The notes below the pieces were generated by a model. That model saw only the letters and a program-made list of their open reading frames with translations, was not told the DNA's origin and made no database searches. From the NCBI RefSeq assembly GCF_005577435.1, contig NZ_CP040396.1:1484501-1548500 (forward strand): a stretch of 64,000 bases of DNA, given 5' to 3'. The translations under genes and the position numbers were made by a program. The DNA is from Paenibacillus algicola (GTDB lineage Bacteria; Bacillota; Bacilli; Paenibacillales; Paenibacillaceae). Of this stretch, positions 11,041-20,836 are shown piece by piece (the stretch's first letter is position 1; every line of letters begins with the position of its first letter).

Positions 11041-11064
11041 AGGGCGGAGCAGTCCGCCCTTTTT
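11041..11064 (+). terminator. small terminator or attenuator before mltG
   Basis: AGGGCGGA (11041-11048) pairs with TCCGCCCT (11053-11060), followed by four T. With a short T tract it may only partly end transcription between the DUF1292 pair and mltG. Confidence 0.6.
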
Positions 11065-11084
11065 GGTATGGAGGAGAGTGCTTC

Positions 11085-12131
11085 ATGAAGAAACTGGGCA
11101 TCACACTGTTCTTGCTGCTTCTAATTGCTGGAGGGGCAGGATGGTATGTGTGGAATGGAATTCAGCCTGTTGAGGGCGGCGGACAGCCGGTAGAATTTAC
11201 GATTGAGCCCGGAACGGGCACGTCCCGGATTGCAGAGCTGCTGGAGGAAAACGGACTCATTAAGAATGATCTTTTGTTCAAAGGGTATTTGAGACTGAAT
11301 GAAGAAGGCAGCCGCTTTATGGCGGGCACCTACGAGGCTTCTCCGGGAACGACCTATCAAGAGCTGATTACGATGCTGAACAATGGAGAGGTCAAGCCCA
11401 AGGAAATGGTGAAATTTACAATCCCGGAGGGCTATACCGTGCGGCAGACCGCCCAAACCATTGCTGAAGCTACGGGCCTTGAGGAGCAGGAGCTGCTGGA
11501 GCTTATGGATTCCGTCAACGGCTGGGATTCCTCCCTTGTAGAAGGCATACCGGCAGAGGCTGAGCTGCGTCACCAGCTGGAGGGGTATCTCTTCCCTGCA
11601 ACCTATGAGCTGCCGAAGGAAGGACTCACTGCTCTAAGTGTTATTCAGGGTATGCTGAGCCAAACGGAGAAGCGATTGGAGGATATCCCGAATTGGGAGT
11701 CTTTATTAGAGGAAAAAGGGCTCAGTATCCACGAGCTGCTCACGATCGCTTCCCTCGTGGAACGAGAGGTTGTGGCCGATCAGGAGCGGGCATTGGTAGC
11801 AGGAGTGATTTATAACCGGCTGGAGCAAGGCATGAAGCTGGAGATCGATGCCACGGTTCAATATTTGCTGGACAAGCCCAAAGCGAGGCTGCTGTTTAAG
11901 GATTTAGAGGTGGAGAGTCCGTACAATACGTATCGCAATCCGGGTCTGCCGCCCGGTCCCATCTCCAGCCCGAGTCTGGCCTCGATTGAGGCAGTGCTGA
12001 AGCCTGAAGCGTCAGAGTATCTGTTCTATGTGACGAAGAAGGACGGTACGCAGGAGCATTTATTTGCCAAGACTTATCAAGAGCATCTGAAAAATATTGA
12101 GATCAGCAACAATATGGCACAAGGTCAGTAG
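11085..12131 (+). CDS. mltG: endolytic murein transglycosylase MltG
   Basis: 348 residues: one N-terminal membrane helix (4-23), then a LysM-like segment and a YceG-fold catalytic domain outside the membrane. The catalytic glutamate is in IASLVEREV (E226). The downstream signatures ATVQYLL and YNTYRNPGLPPGPI are also present. MltG cuts nascent glycan strands and sets their length. ATG 11085 follows GGAGGAGAG. Same position as Bacillus yrrL. Confidence 0.93.
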   Translation: MKKLGITLFLLLLIAGGAGWYVWNGIQPVEGGGQPVEFTIEPGTGTSRIAELLEENGLIKNDLLFKGYLRLNEEGSRFMAGTYEASPGTTYQELITMLNNGEVKPKEMVKFTIPEGYTVRQTAQTIAEATGLEEQELLELMDSVNGWDSSLVEGIPAEAELRHQLEGYLFPATYELPKEGLTALSVIQGMLSQTEKRLEDIPNWESLLEEKGLSIHELLTIASLVEREVVADQERALVAGVIYNRLEQGMKLEIDATVQYLLDKPKARLLFKDLEVESPYNTYRNPGLPPGPISSPSLASIEAVLKPEASEYLFYVTKKDGTQEHLFAKTYQEHLKNIEISNNMAQGQ

Positions 12132-12143
12132 GAGGACATCCAT

Positions 12144-13076
12144 ATGAATTATTCACCAGAGCTGCTGGCTCCGGCGGGATCGATACATGAAGTGCAGGCA
12201 TACCTGGCTGCAGGTGCAAATGCGGTGCTGGTGGGAGAGGATCTCTACGGCATGCGTCTCCCCGGCAGTATGGAGCTGAATGAAATTCGGGAGGCTGCAG
12301 AGCTTGCCCATGAACAGGGAGCCCGCCTGTACGTAAGCTTGAACAATCTGATGCCGAACGATCGGCTTGAGGTCATGTCACAATATGTAAAAGAGCTGGG
12401 ACGCATTGGCGTCGATGCTGTAGAATTTAATGATCCTTCCGTGCTGCAGGCGGTGAAGGCTCACGCACCGGGCATTGCGCTTTACTGGAATGCTGAAATG
12501 ACCTCTACCAACTTCTCCACAGCGAACTACTGGGGCCGGAGAGGAGCATCACGGATCATTCTTGCCCGGGAGCTCAACATGGATGAGATTACGGAAATGA
12601 AGCCGCTTCTGGAGATAGAAGCACAGGTTCAGGTGCACGGGATGACCAATATTTATCATTCCAAGCGAAGCCTCGTAAAGAGCTATATGGCTCATCAAGG
12701 ACGTCCCATAACTGAAGGCAGCCTGGGGAAAGACCGGGGTTTGTTTCTTGTGGAAGCAGAACGGGCGGAAGAGAAGTTTCCGATTTATGAAGACGTGAAC
12801 GGCACCCATATCATGAGCTCGGATGATATTTGTATTCTGGAGGATCTGCATCTGCTGCTGCAGGCCGGGATTCACAGCTTGAAGGTGGAGACGCTGCTGA
12901 AGCCTTGCACCTATAATGAAATCGTGCTGCGAACGTATCGCAAGGCCATTGACGCTTATATGGCAAATCCGGAGCAATATGAGTATCAGGAGCAGTGGAT
13001 GGAGGACATTCGCCGCGTGCAGGATCCAGAGCGTGAGCTGTCATTCGGGTTCTTCTATAAAGAGCAGGTATATTAA
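12144..13076 (+). CDS. trhP1: U32 family protein TrhP1 (tRNA uridine-34 hydroxylation)
   Basis: 310 residues, U32 family, short type. It begins PELLAPAGSIHEVQAYLAAGANAVLVG. It keeps the central VHGMTNIYHSKRSLV region but lacks the four-cysteine motif of its neighbour. In Bacillus the pair YrrN/YrrO (TrhP1/TrhP2) is needed for 5-hydroxyuridine at tRNA position 34, with prephenate as a likely source of the hydroxyl. ATG 12144 follows AGGAGG. Older annotations call it a peptidase; that activity is doubtful. Confidence 0.85.
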   Translation: MNYSPELLAPAGSIHEVQAYLAAGANAVLVGEDLYGMRLPGSMELNEIREAAELAHEQGARLYVSLNNLMPNDRLEVMSQYVKELGRIGVDAVEFNDPSVLQAVKAHAPGIALYWNAEMTSTNFSTANYWGRRGASRIILARELNMDEITEMKPLLEIEAQVQVHGMTNIYHSKRSLVKSYMAHQGRPITEGSLGKDRGLFLVEAERAEEKFPIYEDVNGTHIMSSDDICILEDLHLLLQAGIHSLKVETLLKPCTYNEIVLRTYRKAIDAYMANPEQYEYQEQWMEDIRRVQDPERELSFGFFYKEQVY

Positions 13077-13125
13077 CAGGTGTCTATCAAAGACATTGAA
13101 ACACATCAAGCAAGGAGTGAGCATC

Positions 13126-14457
13126 TTGGAAGCTATGGCACAGCCTGTGTATAAGGGACAACGCCACCGCCTGGATAAGCCGGAGCTGCTGGCACCGGCG
13201 GGTAATCTGGAGAAGCTGAAATTTGCCGTCCACTACGGGGCGGATGCTGTATATATTGGTGGACAGAAGTATGGTCTGCGCTCGAATGCGGACAACTTTA
13301 CGTTTGAGGAAATGAAGGAAGGCGTAGAGTTCGCCCGAAAATATGGCGCCAAGGTATTCGTGGCTGCTAATATTTACGCCCATAACGAGGATATTGAGGG
13401 CATTGAGGACTATCTTCGCAATCTGTATGAGGCAGGAATTGCTGCAATCATTGCGGCAGATCCTGCAATTATCGAGATTGCGCAGCGTGTTGTCCCTGGC
13501 CTGGAGGTGCATTTGAGCACACAGCAGTCTACCTTGAATTGGCAAGCAGTGCAGTTCTGGAAGGAAGAGGGACTGCCGCGCGTCGTATTGGGACGAGAGA
13601 CCAGCCTGCAAGAAATTGCCGAGATTAAAAATCACGTCGATATTGAAATTGAAGCGTTTGTGCACGGTGCCATGTGCTCGTCGTATTCGGGACGCTGCGT
13701 CCTCTCTAACCATTTCACGGACCGTGATTCCAATCGGGGAGGCTGCTGCCAGTCCTGCCGCTGGAAGTACGATCTGTTTGAGGATGGACGGGACGAAGCG
13801 GCATCCTCGTTGCCGTCAGGGCTGCAGCCGCCAGCTTCGGCCCCTGCAGCCTTTAAGCCAGGCATTACTTCAATCCCGCTCTTTCAGAAAGAGGATCATG
13901 CTTTTACAATGGGTTCCAAGGATCTGTGCATGCTGGAGCATATTCCGGATTTGATTGAGGCGGGAATTGACAGCTTCAAGATCGAGGGACGCATGAAATC
14001 GATACATTATGTGGCAACGGTCGTGAATGTGTATCGGCAGGCCATTGATGCTTATATGGAAGATCCTGAGAACTATGTATTGAAGCCGGAATGGCTGGAA
14101 GAGTTAAACAAGGCTGCAAACCGGCCGCTGAACACCGGCTTTTTCTACGATACGCCGGATCATGAGGACCATATTTATGAACCGGAGGAGAAGGCAGCGC
14201 CTTATGACTTTGCGGGCCTCGTCATGGACTATGATGTCACAACCGGTGAGGCTGTGATTCAGCAGCGAAACCATTTCAAGCCGGGACAGCATATTGAATT
14301 TTTCGGGCCGGAAGGCACTTTTTTCAAGCAAACGGTTGGACAGCTGAAGGATGAAGCAGGACAAGCGCTGGATGCCGCAAGGCATCCGCTGCAGCGGATC
14401 CGCATGAAGGTAGATCATCCCGTCAAGCCATTTGATATGATGCGGAAGCGAAAATAG
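13126..14457 (+). CDS. trhP2: U32 family protein TrhP2 (tRNA uridine-34 hydroxylation)
   Basis: 443 residues. It has the U32 motif with clustered cysteines (CSSYSGRCVLSNHF then GGCCQSCRW), which in homologues bind an Fe-S cluster, and the C-terminal U32 beta-barrel. TTG 13126 is eight bases after AAGGAG and preferred; ATG 13135 is in frame but far from it. About 40 residues after WKYDLFEDG (Ala/Pro/Ser-rich, coded near 13785-13890) look like an insertion relative to the 422-residue Bacillus YrrO as I remember it. It works with the upstream gene. Confidence 0.85.
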   Translation: MEAMAQPVYKGQRHRLDKPELLAPAGNLEKLKFAVHYGADAVYIGGQKYGLRSNADNFTFEEMKEGVEFARKYGAKVFVAANIYAHNEDIEGIEDYLRNLYEAGIAAIIAADPAIIEIAQRVVPGLEVHLSTQQSTLNWQAVQFWKEEGLPRVVLGRETSLQEIAEIKNHVDIEIEAFVHGAMCSSYSGRCVLSNHFTDRDSNRGGCCQSCRWKYDLFEDGRDEAASSLPSGLQPPASAPAAFKPGITSIPLFQKEDHAFTMGSKDLCMLEHIPDLIEAGIDSFKIEGRMKSIHYVATVVNVYRQAIDAYMEDPENYVLKPEWLEELNKAANRPLNTGFFYDTPDHEDHIYEPEEKAAPYDFAGLVMDYDVTTGEAVIQQRNHFKPGQHIEFFGPEGTFFKQTVGQLKDEAGQALDAARHPLQRIRMKVDHPVKPFDMMRKRK

Positions 14458-14518
14458 CGGCTTCATGATATCGCTTCTTTATTTCTAATGAAAACCTTCA
14501 AAGCTTACATGTTTATGT

Positions 14519-14560
14519 GAACCCAAAGTCCTTTTAGGATGGCGGGTTCCTTTTTTTTAG
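14519..14560 (+). terminator. terminator after trhP2
   Basis: GAACCC and GGGTTC arms enclose a further imperfect pairing, followed by eight T. It separates the U32 genes from the chemoreceptor. Confidence 0.6.
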
Positions 14561-14728
14561 ATTTGAAACTGGGTCTTTTGGATTATTTTAACCCTCATAC
14601 CCAAAGATTTCTGTGCCTTTCTGTCGAAATAACTAGTAAGGAAGTCATTCGTGATTCGGGATTGGAAGCCTGAAGAGGATATTCAATCCGGCTTTGCTGT
14701 GACAATACGACATGTGGTGGGTGATACA

Positions 14729-16891
14729 ATGGACGAATCAGATCAGAAGAAGATGAAGCCCAAGAAAGAGAAAAAAGCAAAAGAACGCAAAGCAGCAGCA
14801 AAGAACACCAAGGCAGAAGGTGTGGGAAAGTCCCAGGCTTCCGGCATGATGTCCGGAGTGAGCGGAAAGAAGCAAGGCTTTGAATGGAACCCTGCGAAAT
14901 CGGTAGGTATCCGGTTGTTTTTGATTTTCTTTATTACGATTGTGTTATTTGTGGTGACGTTAGGACAGATCTCCTACACCATGGCCAAGAACATTATTCA
15001 GAGCAATGCAGCGGATGCAAACCAGCAGACCATCATTCAGACCTCAGATAAGCTGGATATTATTTTGTCCAACTATCAGAATCTGAGCTCATACGACAGT
15101 GAATTGCAGGCTATGCTGACCGAGTATACTGCAGGCGGCTCTGATTATGATATGTTTGCGCTGGAAAAGAAGATTCGGGAGAAGCTGAACAATGAAATTA
15201 CGGCGGACTCCAATATTAAGGCTATTTACATTATTCCGCCAAAGAAAAATAAAATTTTCTCTGCTGGAATTATGTCCAGATCTACGGAGCAGATTACGGC
15301 TGAGCCTTGGGTTGAGGAGCTGTTGAAAGAGAAGAAAACGATGTGGCTGCCGACAAGGACGGAAACCGATTCTCCGTATTTCTCCATGGCCCGCTCTTTA
15401 GGATCCATGCATGACTTCAGCCAAGTGTATATCTTTGTCATTGAGCTGCATGCAGACGTCCTCAACAAACAGCTAAAGGGCATTGACCTTGGGGATGGCG
15501 GCAGAATCCAGTTACTGAACCCGGAACTAAAGGTAGTCTCATCCAATGAAACCTCGGAGCTGGGCGAAGATTCGAAGTGGACCTTTATGAGCAGTGAGAA
15601 CCGGGAAGGACGTTCCGGCAGTACGGTAGAAGAAGACCCTAACGGCAATGATATTCTCGCCGTTTATGACGATTTGAATGTTAACGGCTGGACCGTGGTC
15701 GGCGCGATTCCAACAGAGCTCCTGACCAAGGATGCCAAGCGGATTCTGTTCATTACGAATCTGGCGGTTGTGATCGTTATTATCATTGCGATTCTGATTG
15801 GCATGTGGATGGTTCATATGATTGCAAGGCCGCTGGGCAAGCTCAGCATGCTGATGAGAGAAGGCGCGAAGGGCAACCTCAATGTACGCACAGATCATCA
15901 GTCGAAAGACGAAATCGGCCAGCTGTCAGCCAGCTTTAACGAGATGATGGGCCAAATTACCGGTCTGGTCCGCCAGACCAGCAGTACCGCGCAGGATGTG
16001 CTGAGCACGGCTGCAGCATTGAGCGATGCATCCAAGAAAACGGCGCTGTCAGCGAAAGAAATTGCAGTAGCTACGGAGGAGATTGCGAACGGCGCAAGCA
16101 GCCTCGCAGTGGAGGCCGAGCGCGGCAGCGACTTGACGAGCAATATTTCCGATCAGATGCATGTGGTGGTCACCGCAAACGAAGAGATGAGCAAGGCGGC
16201 ACGCCATGTGGAAAGCTCTAGCGAACGTGGAACGAAGCATCTCAATGATCTGCTGAACCGGACGCATGAAACAGAAGACATGACCCGTTCCATGATGAAG
16301 AAGGTGGATGGACTGAAAGAAACGACGTCTTCCGTCGTGAAGGTGCTGGAGGTTCTGCAGAATATTACGAAGCAGACGAATATTCTCTCCCTGAATGCAA
16401 CCATTGAAGCAGCCCGCGCTGGAGCGGCAGGACGCGGCTTCATGGTCGTCGCGGATGAAATCCGCCAGCTTGCCGATCAGTCCAGGCAGTCCATTGATAT
16501 GGTCAGTCAGATTACCGAGAAGATTATGAAAGAAATGAATGAAACGGTTCAGGTGCTTCTTGACGCCAACCCGCTGTTTAAGGCTCAAATGGATTCGGTG
16601 AAGGAAACGAATGAGATTTTTGAGTCTGTGCAGCAGCAGATGGTAGACTTTATCGCACGTCTGGATTCTGTCACGGATTCGATTGATGGCTTGAACCAAT
16701 CTCAGGTCGTGCTGTCTGAGGCGATGGGGAACGTCAGCGCCGTAGCCGAGGAATCCTCGGCGACCTCCGAGGAGGTTGCTTCCTTGAGCAGCGAGCAGCA
16801 GAGCGTCAGCAATCAGCTGGTCGATCTGTCGGAGAAGCTTGAGAATGTGTCCAATGAGCTGAAAGAGACACTTTCCCGCTTCACCCTCTAG
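14729..16891 (+). CDS. methyl-accepting chemotaxis protein
   Basis: About 720 residues. An unusually long Lys/Ala-rich cytoplasmic N-terminus of about 55 residues precedes the first membrane helix. A Cache-like extracellular domain of about 260 residues follows, then a second helix ([16 protein letters not shown]), HAMP, and a signalling domain with the conserved hairpin [20 protein letters not shown]. It senses an extracellular small molecule and controls CheA; the ligand is unknown. The start is uncertain: ATG 14729 has only a weak GTGGTGGGTG ahead, and a GTG at 14651 would add 26 residues. It sits alone between two terminators, inserted in the Bacillus-like gene order. Confidence 0.9.
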   Translation: MDESDQKKMKPKKEKKAKERKAAAKNTKAEGVGKSQASGMMSGVSGKKQGFEWNPAKSVGIRLFLIFFITIVLFVVTLGQISYTMAKNIIQSNAADANQQTIIQTSDKLDIILSNYQNLSSYDSELQAMLTEYTAGGSDYDMFALEKKIREKLNNEITADSNIKAIYIIPPKKNKIFSAGIMSRSTEQITAEPWVEELLKEKKTMWLPTRTETDSPYFSMARSLGSMHDFSQVYIFVIELHADVLNKQLKGIDLGDGGRIQLLNPELKVVSSNETSELGEDSKWTFMSSENREGRSGSTVEEDPNGNDILAVYDDLNVNGWTVVGAIPTELLTKDAKRILFITNLAVVIVIIIAILIGMWMVHMIARPLGKLSMLMREGAKGNLNVRTDHQSKDEIGQLSASFNEMMGQITGLVRQTSSTAQDVLSTAAALSDASKKTALSAKEIAVATEEIANGASSLAVEAERGSDLTSNISDQMHVVVTANEEMSKAARHVESSSERGTKHLNDLLNRTHETEDMTRSMMKKVDGLKETTSSVVKVLEVLQNITKQTNILSLNATIEAARAGAAGRGFMVVADEIRQLADQSRQSIDMVSQITEKIMKEMNETVQVLLDANPLFKAQMDSVKETNEIFESVQQQMVDFIARLDSVTDSIDGLNQSQVVLSEAMGNVSAVAEESSATSEEVASLSSEQQSVSNQLVDLSEKLENVSNELKETLSRFTL

Positions 16892-16909
16892 AACTATCAA
16901 TAACAGGTC

Positions 16910-16950
16910 CGTCCGCAAGATGTGCAGCCACTTGCGGACGGGCTTTTTTT
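16910..16950 (+). terminator. rho-independent terminator
   Basis: CGTCCGCAAG (16910-16919) pairs with CTTGCGGACG (16931-16940), followed by GGC and seven T. Ends the chemoreceptor transcript. Confidence 0.9.
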
Positions 16951-17047
16951 GTCGTCATTGTAAGATGAATATCCACAGGCAGGTGTGTTTCAAGGCCACT
17001 GTGGAAATCATAAATATGATGATGTCATGCTTCAGGAGGGACTTACA

Positions 17048-18814
17048 ATGCGAGAGATTTCACGCCGCCGGATGTACTACGGATGGCTTCTGGTGGCCTG
17101 CGTGCTTGTGCTGTTCATCGGCCGTCTGGCCTTTATCCAAATCTGGCTGAAGGGTCATCCGGTTCCAGCTACGCAGCATACCCTGATGGAAGCCGCAAGG
17201 CTTCAGCATGAGAGAGGCGTGGTGCTGGACAGCGGAAGAGGACATTTTCACGATCGTCACGGAGTTCCGCTAACCGGGAAGCTGATCTGGACCGCTGTCC
17301 TCTTTCCAGTGACGGATTGGAATGTATTTCAACCCGCCACGCTGAAGGACGTGGCAGTCATTCTGGACACGAAGCCTGATCAGCTGGCTGAGATCTGGTC
17401 CAGTTTAAAGGAGCCGGTGCTGTGGCACGGAGAAGGTCGAATTCCAGTGGCCTTGAGACCCGAGCAGCGAGATGCGCTCTCTGCTTTGGGGCTGACGCAG
17501 CTAAAGGTGTACCCGTATGAGCGAAGATACGAGGATAAGGAAAGCGGAATGCAGTGGCTTGGATATATATCGGGGCAGCGGAAGGAAACCCAGCGTTATG
17601 GTCAATACGATGGCATCACGGGCGGCAGCGGCTTGGAGAAAGCCTTGGATCCTCTCCTGAACAGCTTATCGCCCACCGTAGTCTACTTTAGCGTAGACGG
17701 ACATAATCAGGTCATTCCAGAGCTTACACCTATGGTGAAGGCGAATCTCAACCCGTATTATCCACTCCGGTTCACGACGACCATAGATCTCTCCATTCAA
17801 AAAGAAGTTGAGCACTTGATGTCTGAAGCCGGTGCTTCAGAAGGTGCAATTGTCGTTCAGGATGTACATAACGGAGATGTGGTAGCCATGGTTTCAAGCC
17901 CCTTCTACAATCCCGAGCGGATTCACCCCGCAGAGGGACAGTGGGAAAATAAAGCGCTGCAGGGAGCAGCGCCGGGCTCTATTTTTAAAATTGTAACGGC
18001 TGCTGCCGCCTTGGAAGCAGGGATCAGTACCCCGAAAGAAGTGTTTCATTGCAGCGGAGAATATGGCAGGTACGGCCTTTCCTGCTGGAAAAAACACGGT
18101 CATGGCAGGCTGACGCTTGAAGATGCGTTCGCCCAGTCATGTAATGTCGTGTTCGCCGAGCTGGGACAGCGGCTGTCTCCAGCACAATTTCAGCTCGCTG
18201 CACAGCAGCTGGGTGTGGGGCGCGTACTGGGCTGGCAAGCCTCCAATGTCCTGGGTGTTCCGGAGATAAGGCCTCTGGATCATGAAGAAAGCGGCAGCGT
18301 CTTCGCAGACCTTGAAGCGGCTGAGGATGAGGGGGTTAGGGTGCAGACGGCAATCGGTCAAAGAGATGTCATGATGACACCGCTGCAGGCCTCCAATATG
18401 ATCGTTACTTTGCTGAACCAAGGACAAGGCTTTCGCCCTCGAATGGTAAACCGGGTGTCCTACGATAATGGACAAGAGCTACAGCTTTGGCCGGTGCAGC
18501 GACTGCGACCCGAGAAGAGCCTGTCGCCGAAGACGACGTCTATCTTGCTGACATGGATGGAAAAGGTCGTGCAGAAGGGGACCGGCTCGGCATTGAAGCA
18601 GGGTGCCGCCTGGAGACTGGCCGGCAAGTCCGGCACTGCGGAGGTATTGCATCATGGAGCCGCTGCGAACCATCAATGGTTTACCGGGTACGGGCCGATC
18701 GAGGCTCCGCGATACGCAGTTAGTGTACTGCTGAAGAACCAGAAGCCCGGCTCGCGCCACCGGGCTACAGAGTTGTTCGGCAAAGTGATGAATATGCTGT
18801 CAGCCAGCAAGTAA
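17048..18814 (+). CDS. class B penicillin-binding protein (transpeptidase)
   Basis: 588 residues: one N-terminal membrane anchor (about 10-30), a dimerisation region and a transpeptidase domain. The three active-site motifs are intact: S311-IFK, SCN (364-366) and KSGTAE (K527). It cross-links peptidoglycan outside the membrane. No PASTA repeats are present. ATG 17048 follows AGGAGGG; upstream in-frame codons are not used. Position matches Bacillus pbpI (YrrR), whose product is linked to sporulation or lateral wall growth, but one-to-one orthology cannot be shown here. Confidence 0.9.
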   Translation: MREISRRRMYYGWLLVACVLVLFIGRLAFIQIWLKGHPVPATQHTLMEAARLQHERGVVLDSGRGHFHDRHGVPLTGKLIWTAVLFPVTDWNVFQPATLKDVAVILDTKPDQLAEIWSSLKEPVLWHGEGRIPVALRPEQRDALSALGLTQLKVYPYERRYEDKESGMQWLGYISGQRKETQRYGQYDGITGGSGLEKALDPLLNSLSPTVVYFSVDGHNQVIPELTPMVKANLNPYYPLRFTTTIDLSIQKEVEHLMSEAGASEGAIVVQDVHNGDVVAMVSSPFYNPERIHPAEGQWENKALQGAAPGSIFKIVTAAAALEAGISTPKEVFHCSGEYGRYGLSCWKKHGHGRLTLEDAFAQSCNVVFAELGQRLSPAQFQLAAQQLGVGRVLGWQASNVLGVPEIRPLDHEESGSVFADLEAAEDEGVRVQTAIGQRDVMMTPLQASNMIVTLLNQGQGFRPRMVNRVSYDNGQELQLWPVQRLRPEKSLSPKTTSILLTWMEKVVQKGTGSALKQGAAWRLAGKSGTAEVLHHGAAANHQWFTGYGPIEAPRYAVSVLLKNQKPGSRHRATELFGKVMNMLSASK

Positions 18815-18851
18815 ACGCGAAGAGGCAATAGCGATGGCTGCAGCCAGGAGA

Positions 18852-19484
18852 TCAGGTTCTCTGTGACATTAATGTGGATAATTCCAAGGGTGAATGGCAA
18901 AGGAAGTCCGGCGCGGCGGACTCCAGCAGCTCCGGGGAGTCCCATCCCCAGGCTGCAGCGACCACCGCTACGTTGATTTGATGGCAGGCTTCGATATCTC
19001 GCAGCTCATCGCCAATATACAGGATGTCGCTTACGTGAAGGCTGTGCTTTTTGGCTAAACGGATAATGGCTTTATGCTTCCCGAACAGATTAGAGGCGGA
19101 ATGAATAAAGTCAAAATCCTGGAGTCCATGGTGATCGATAAAAAGCCTGATGTTCTCTACCGAATTAGAAGATATAATGCCCAGCTTGCAGCCCTTTGCT
19201 TTCAGTTGGTGCAAAGCATGCTGAATTCCAGCCACAGGCTCTAGAGAAAGAAGGGCCTTCTTATACTCGATCCGCCCTTCAACAAGGAGCGCCGGTAGTT
19301 TGTACATCGGGACTTTCAAGGCTTTTAGTCGGTCTGGTATAGACATCGCAGCAAGTGTAGCTATTTCTTCGTCTTTGATGAGTCTGCCGCCATGTTTTTG
19401 AGACAGCTCGTTAAATATTTGTACCGCCAGATCCTTGGATTGCACAAGTGTGCCGTCAAAGTCGAATATCCAGTATGGCTTCAT
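18852..19484 (-). CDS. HAD-superfamily phosphatase
   Basis: 210 residues. Catalytic loop FDFDGTLV (motif I), IISSNSVENI (motif II) and the acidic DILYIGDELRDIEA (motif IV), with an alpha-helical cap; close to phosphoglycolate phosphatase-like HADs. The substrate is unknown. ATG 19484 follows AAGGAGGG on the minus strand; a longer frame upstream overlaps the next gene and lacks support. It is convergent with the PBP gene, with no clear terminator between. Confidence 0.85.
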   Translation of the reverse strand: MKPYWIFDFDGTLVQSKDLAVQIFNELSQKHGGRLIKDEEIATLAAMSIPDRLKALKVPMYKLPALLVEGRIEYKKALLSLEPVAGIQHALHQLKAKGCKLGIISSNSVENIRLFIDHHGLQDFDFIHSASNLFGKHKAIIRLAKKHSLHVSDILYIGDELRDIEACHQINVAVVAAAWGWDSPELLESAAPDFLCHSPLELSTLMSQRT

Positions 19485-19512
19485 GATGCGCCCGCCCTCC
19501 TTGGTAATGAGA

Positions 19513-20700
19513 TCACAACGGAGTATGGTCTGAGGATGGGGATTCTGAGGGCTGCTTTGCTCCAGCGGAGCTATGTACGGCAGAGTCTTCCTTCTGCATC
19601 GCAAATGGAGAAACCTCAAACTCCTCCTTAGGCAGATGGATCCAGCGCTGCAAATATCCTTGCTCCAGCAGCTCTTTTAGCAAAATAATCAAGATGGGTG
19701 TCATGATCAAGCCGGCAATGCCGAAGATGGACAGAGAGATGATCATAAAGGACAGCATCAGGAAGGCGGAGGTGACCCCGATCGATTGACCGGCAATCTT
19801 GGGCTCCAGCAGCTGACGGGTTACCATAATGATGACCAGCAGTACAATCAGGCCCACCGCAAGGCTGGCCTTGCCCACGAGAAACAGATAAAGGATCCAG
19901 GGGATGAATATGACCGGGACGCCAAGCAATGGGAGAAAATCAAACACGGCACTGATGAGGGCAATAGACAGCGCATTGCCAGTCCCTAAGATAAGCAGGC
20001 CTATGTAAGCCATCACAAATGTAATGCTGATCAGCTTCAGCTGCGCCTTCAAATAAGCGCCGATGGCTCCGAAGACGTGATTTTTAAGAAACAGAATGGC
20101 ATTTTTGATCGTTCGCGGCGTTTTGTCACTGGCGATTTTGCGCCAGCTTCCGATCTCCGTGCTAAGAAAGTACGCCAGTATAATGGCAATCCCGAAGTTA
20201 GCAATAAAGGTCGTGAAAGAGCCCATAAAGCCGATGATGTATAAAAACAGTCCTTGGGCAGCATTTTTTGCAAAGTTGGTAATATCCTGAAAATAGCTGT
20301 TCAAGCTCTCGGTCACATCCGGAGGCAGTGCCGCCAGCTTGACCTGAAGGAAGCTCAGCAGGGCTGCGAACTGTTCCTGCAGCATGGAGGTATAGAGCGG
20401 TAAATTCTTCTCAAGCTGCATCAATTGCGAGACGATGATCGCGCCGGCGCCGAATAGCAGAGCGACAATAATCAGCAGGAAGATGAGAACCGCGAGGGCG
20501 GAAGCGAAGGTTTTCTTCATGCCGCGGCGGTGAAAAAAACGTGCAATCGGCTCGATCATCCAGAACACAAGGAAGGATAAAAAAACGGGAGCCGCAATTT
20601 GGTACAGTTTGCTGAACACAAACATGACCAGATATACAGTGAGGACAATCATTCCGATATCAAAAAAAGTCCTCCAGTATTTTTTGTACAAGGGAAGCAT
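19513..20700 (-). CDS. AI-2E family membrane permease
   Basis: 395 residues with about eight hydrophobic segments and the family C-terminal block (FDFLPLLGVPVIFIPW, LEPKIAGQSIGV). A hydrophilic Ser/Pro-rich tail follows. It is a paralogue of the permease at 5.4-6.4 kb but clearly divergent. GAAAGGAGCG precedes ATG 20700. Probably co-transcribed with the HAD gene 28 bases downstream. Substrate not predictable. Confidence 0.85.
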   Translation of the reverse strand: MLPLYKKYWRTFFDIGMIVLTVYLVMFVFSKLYQIAAPVFLSFLVFWMIEPIARFFHRRGMKKTFASALAVLIFLLIIVALLFGAGAIIVSQLMQLEKNLPLYTSMLQEQFAALLSFLQVKLAALPPDVTESLNSYFQDITNFAKNAAQGLFLYIIGFMGSFTTFIANFGIAIILAYFLSTEIGSWRKIASDKTPRTIKNAILFLKNHVFGAIGAYLKAQLKLISITFVMAYIGLLILGTGNALSIALISAVFDFLPLLGVPVIFIPWILYLFLVGKASLAVGLIVLLVIIMVTRQLLEPKIAGQSIGVTSAFLMLSFMIISLSIFGIAGLIMTPILIILLKELLEQGYLQRWIHLPKEEFEVSPFAMQKEDSAVHSSAGAKQPSESPSSDHTPL

Positions 20701-20836
20701 AGTTTAGTCAAACGCTCCTTTCAACATAATGACTTCATTGTACATGAATTGTTAAAAAAACGCCTATTTCTTTTTGGCCTATGATAAAATAACAGGAGTG
20801 TAATGCCAAAGTAAACAGAAAAGCGGGGAAATTGGC

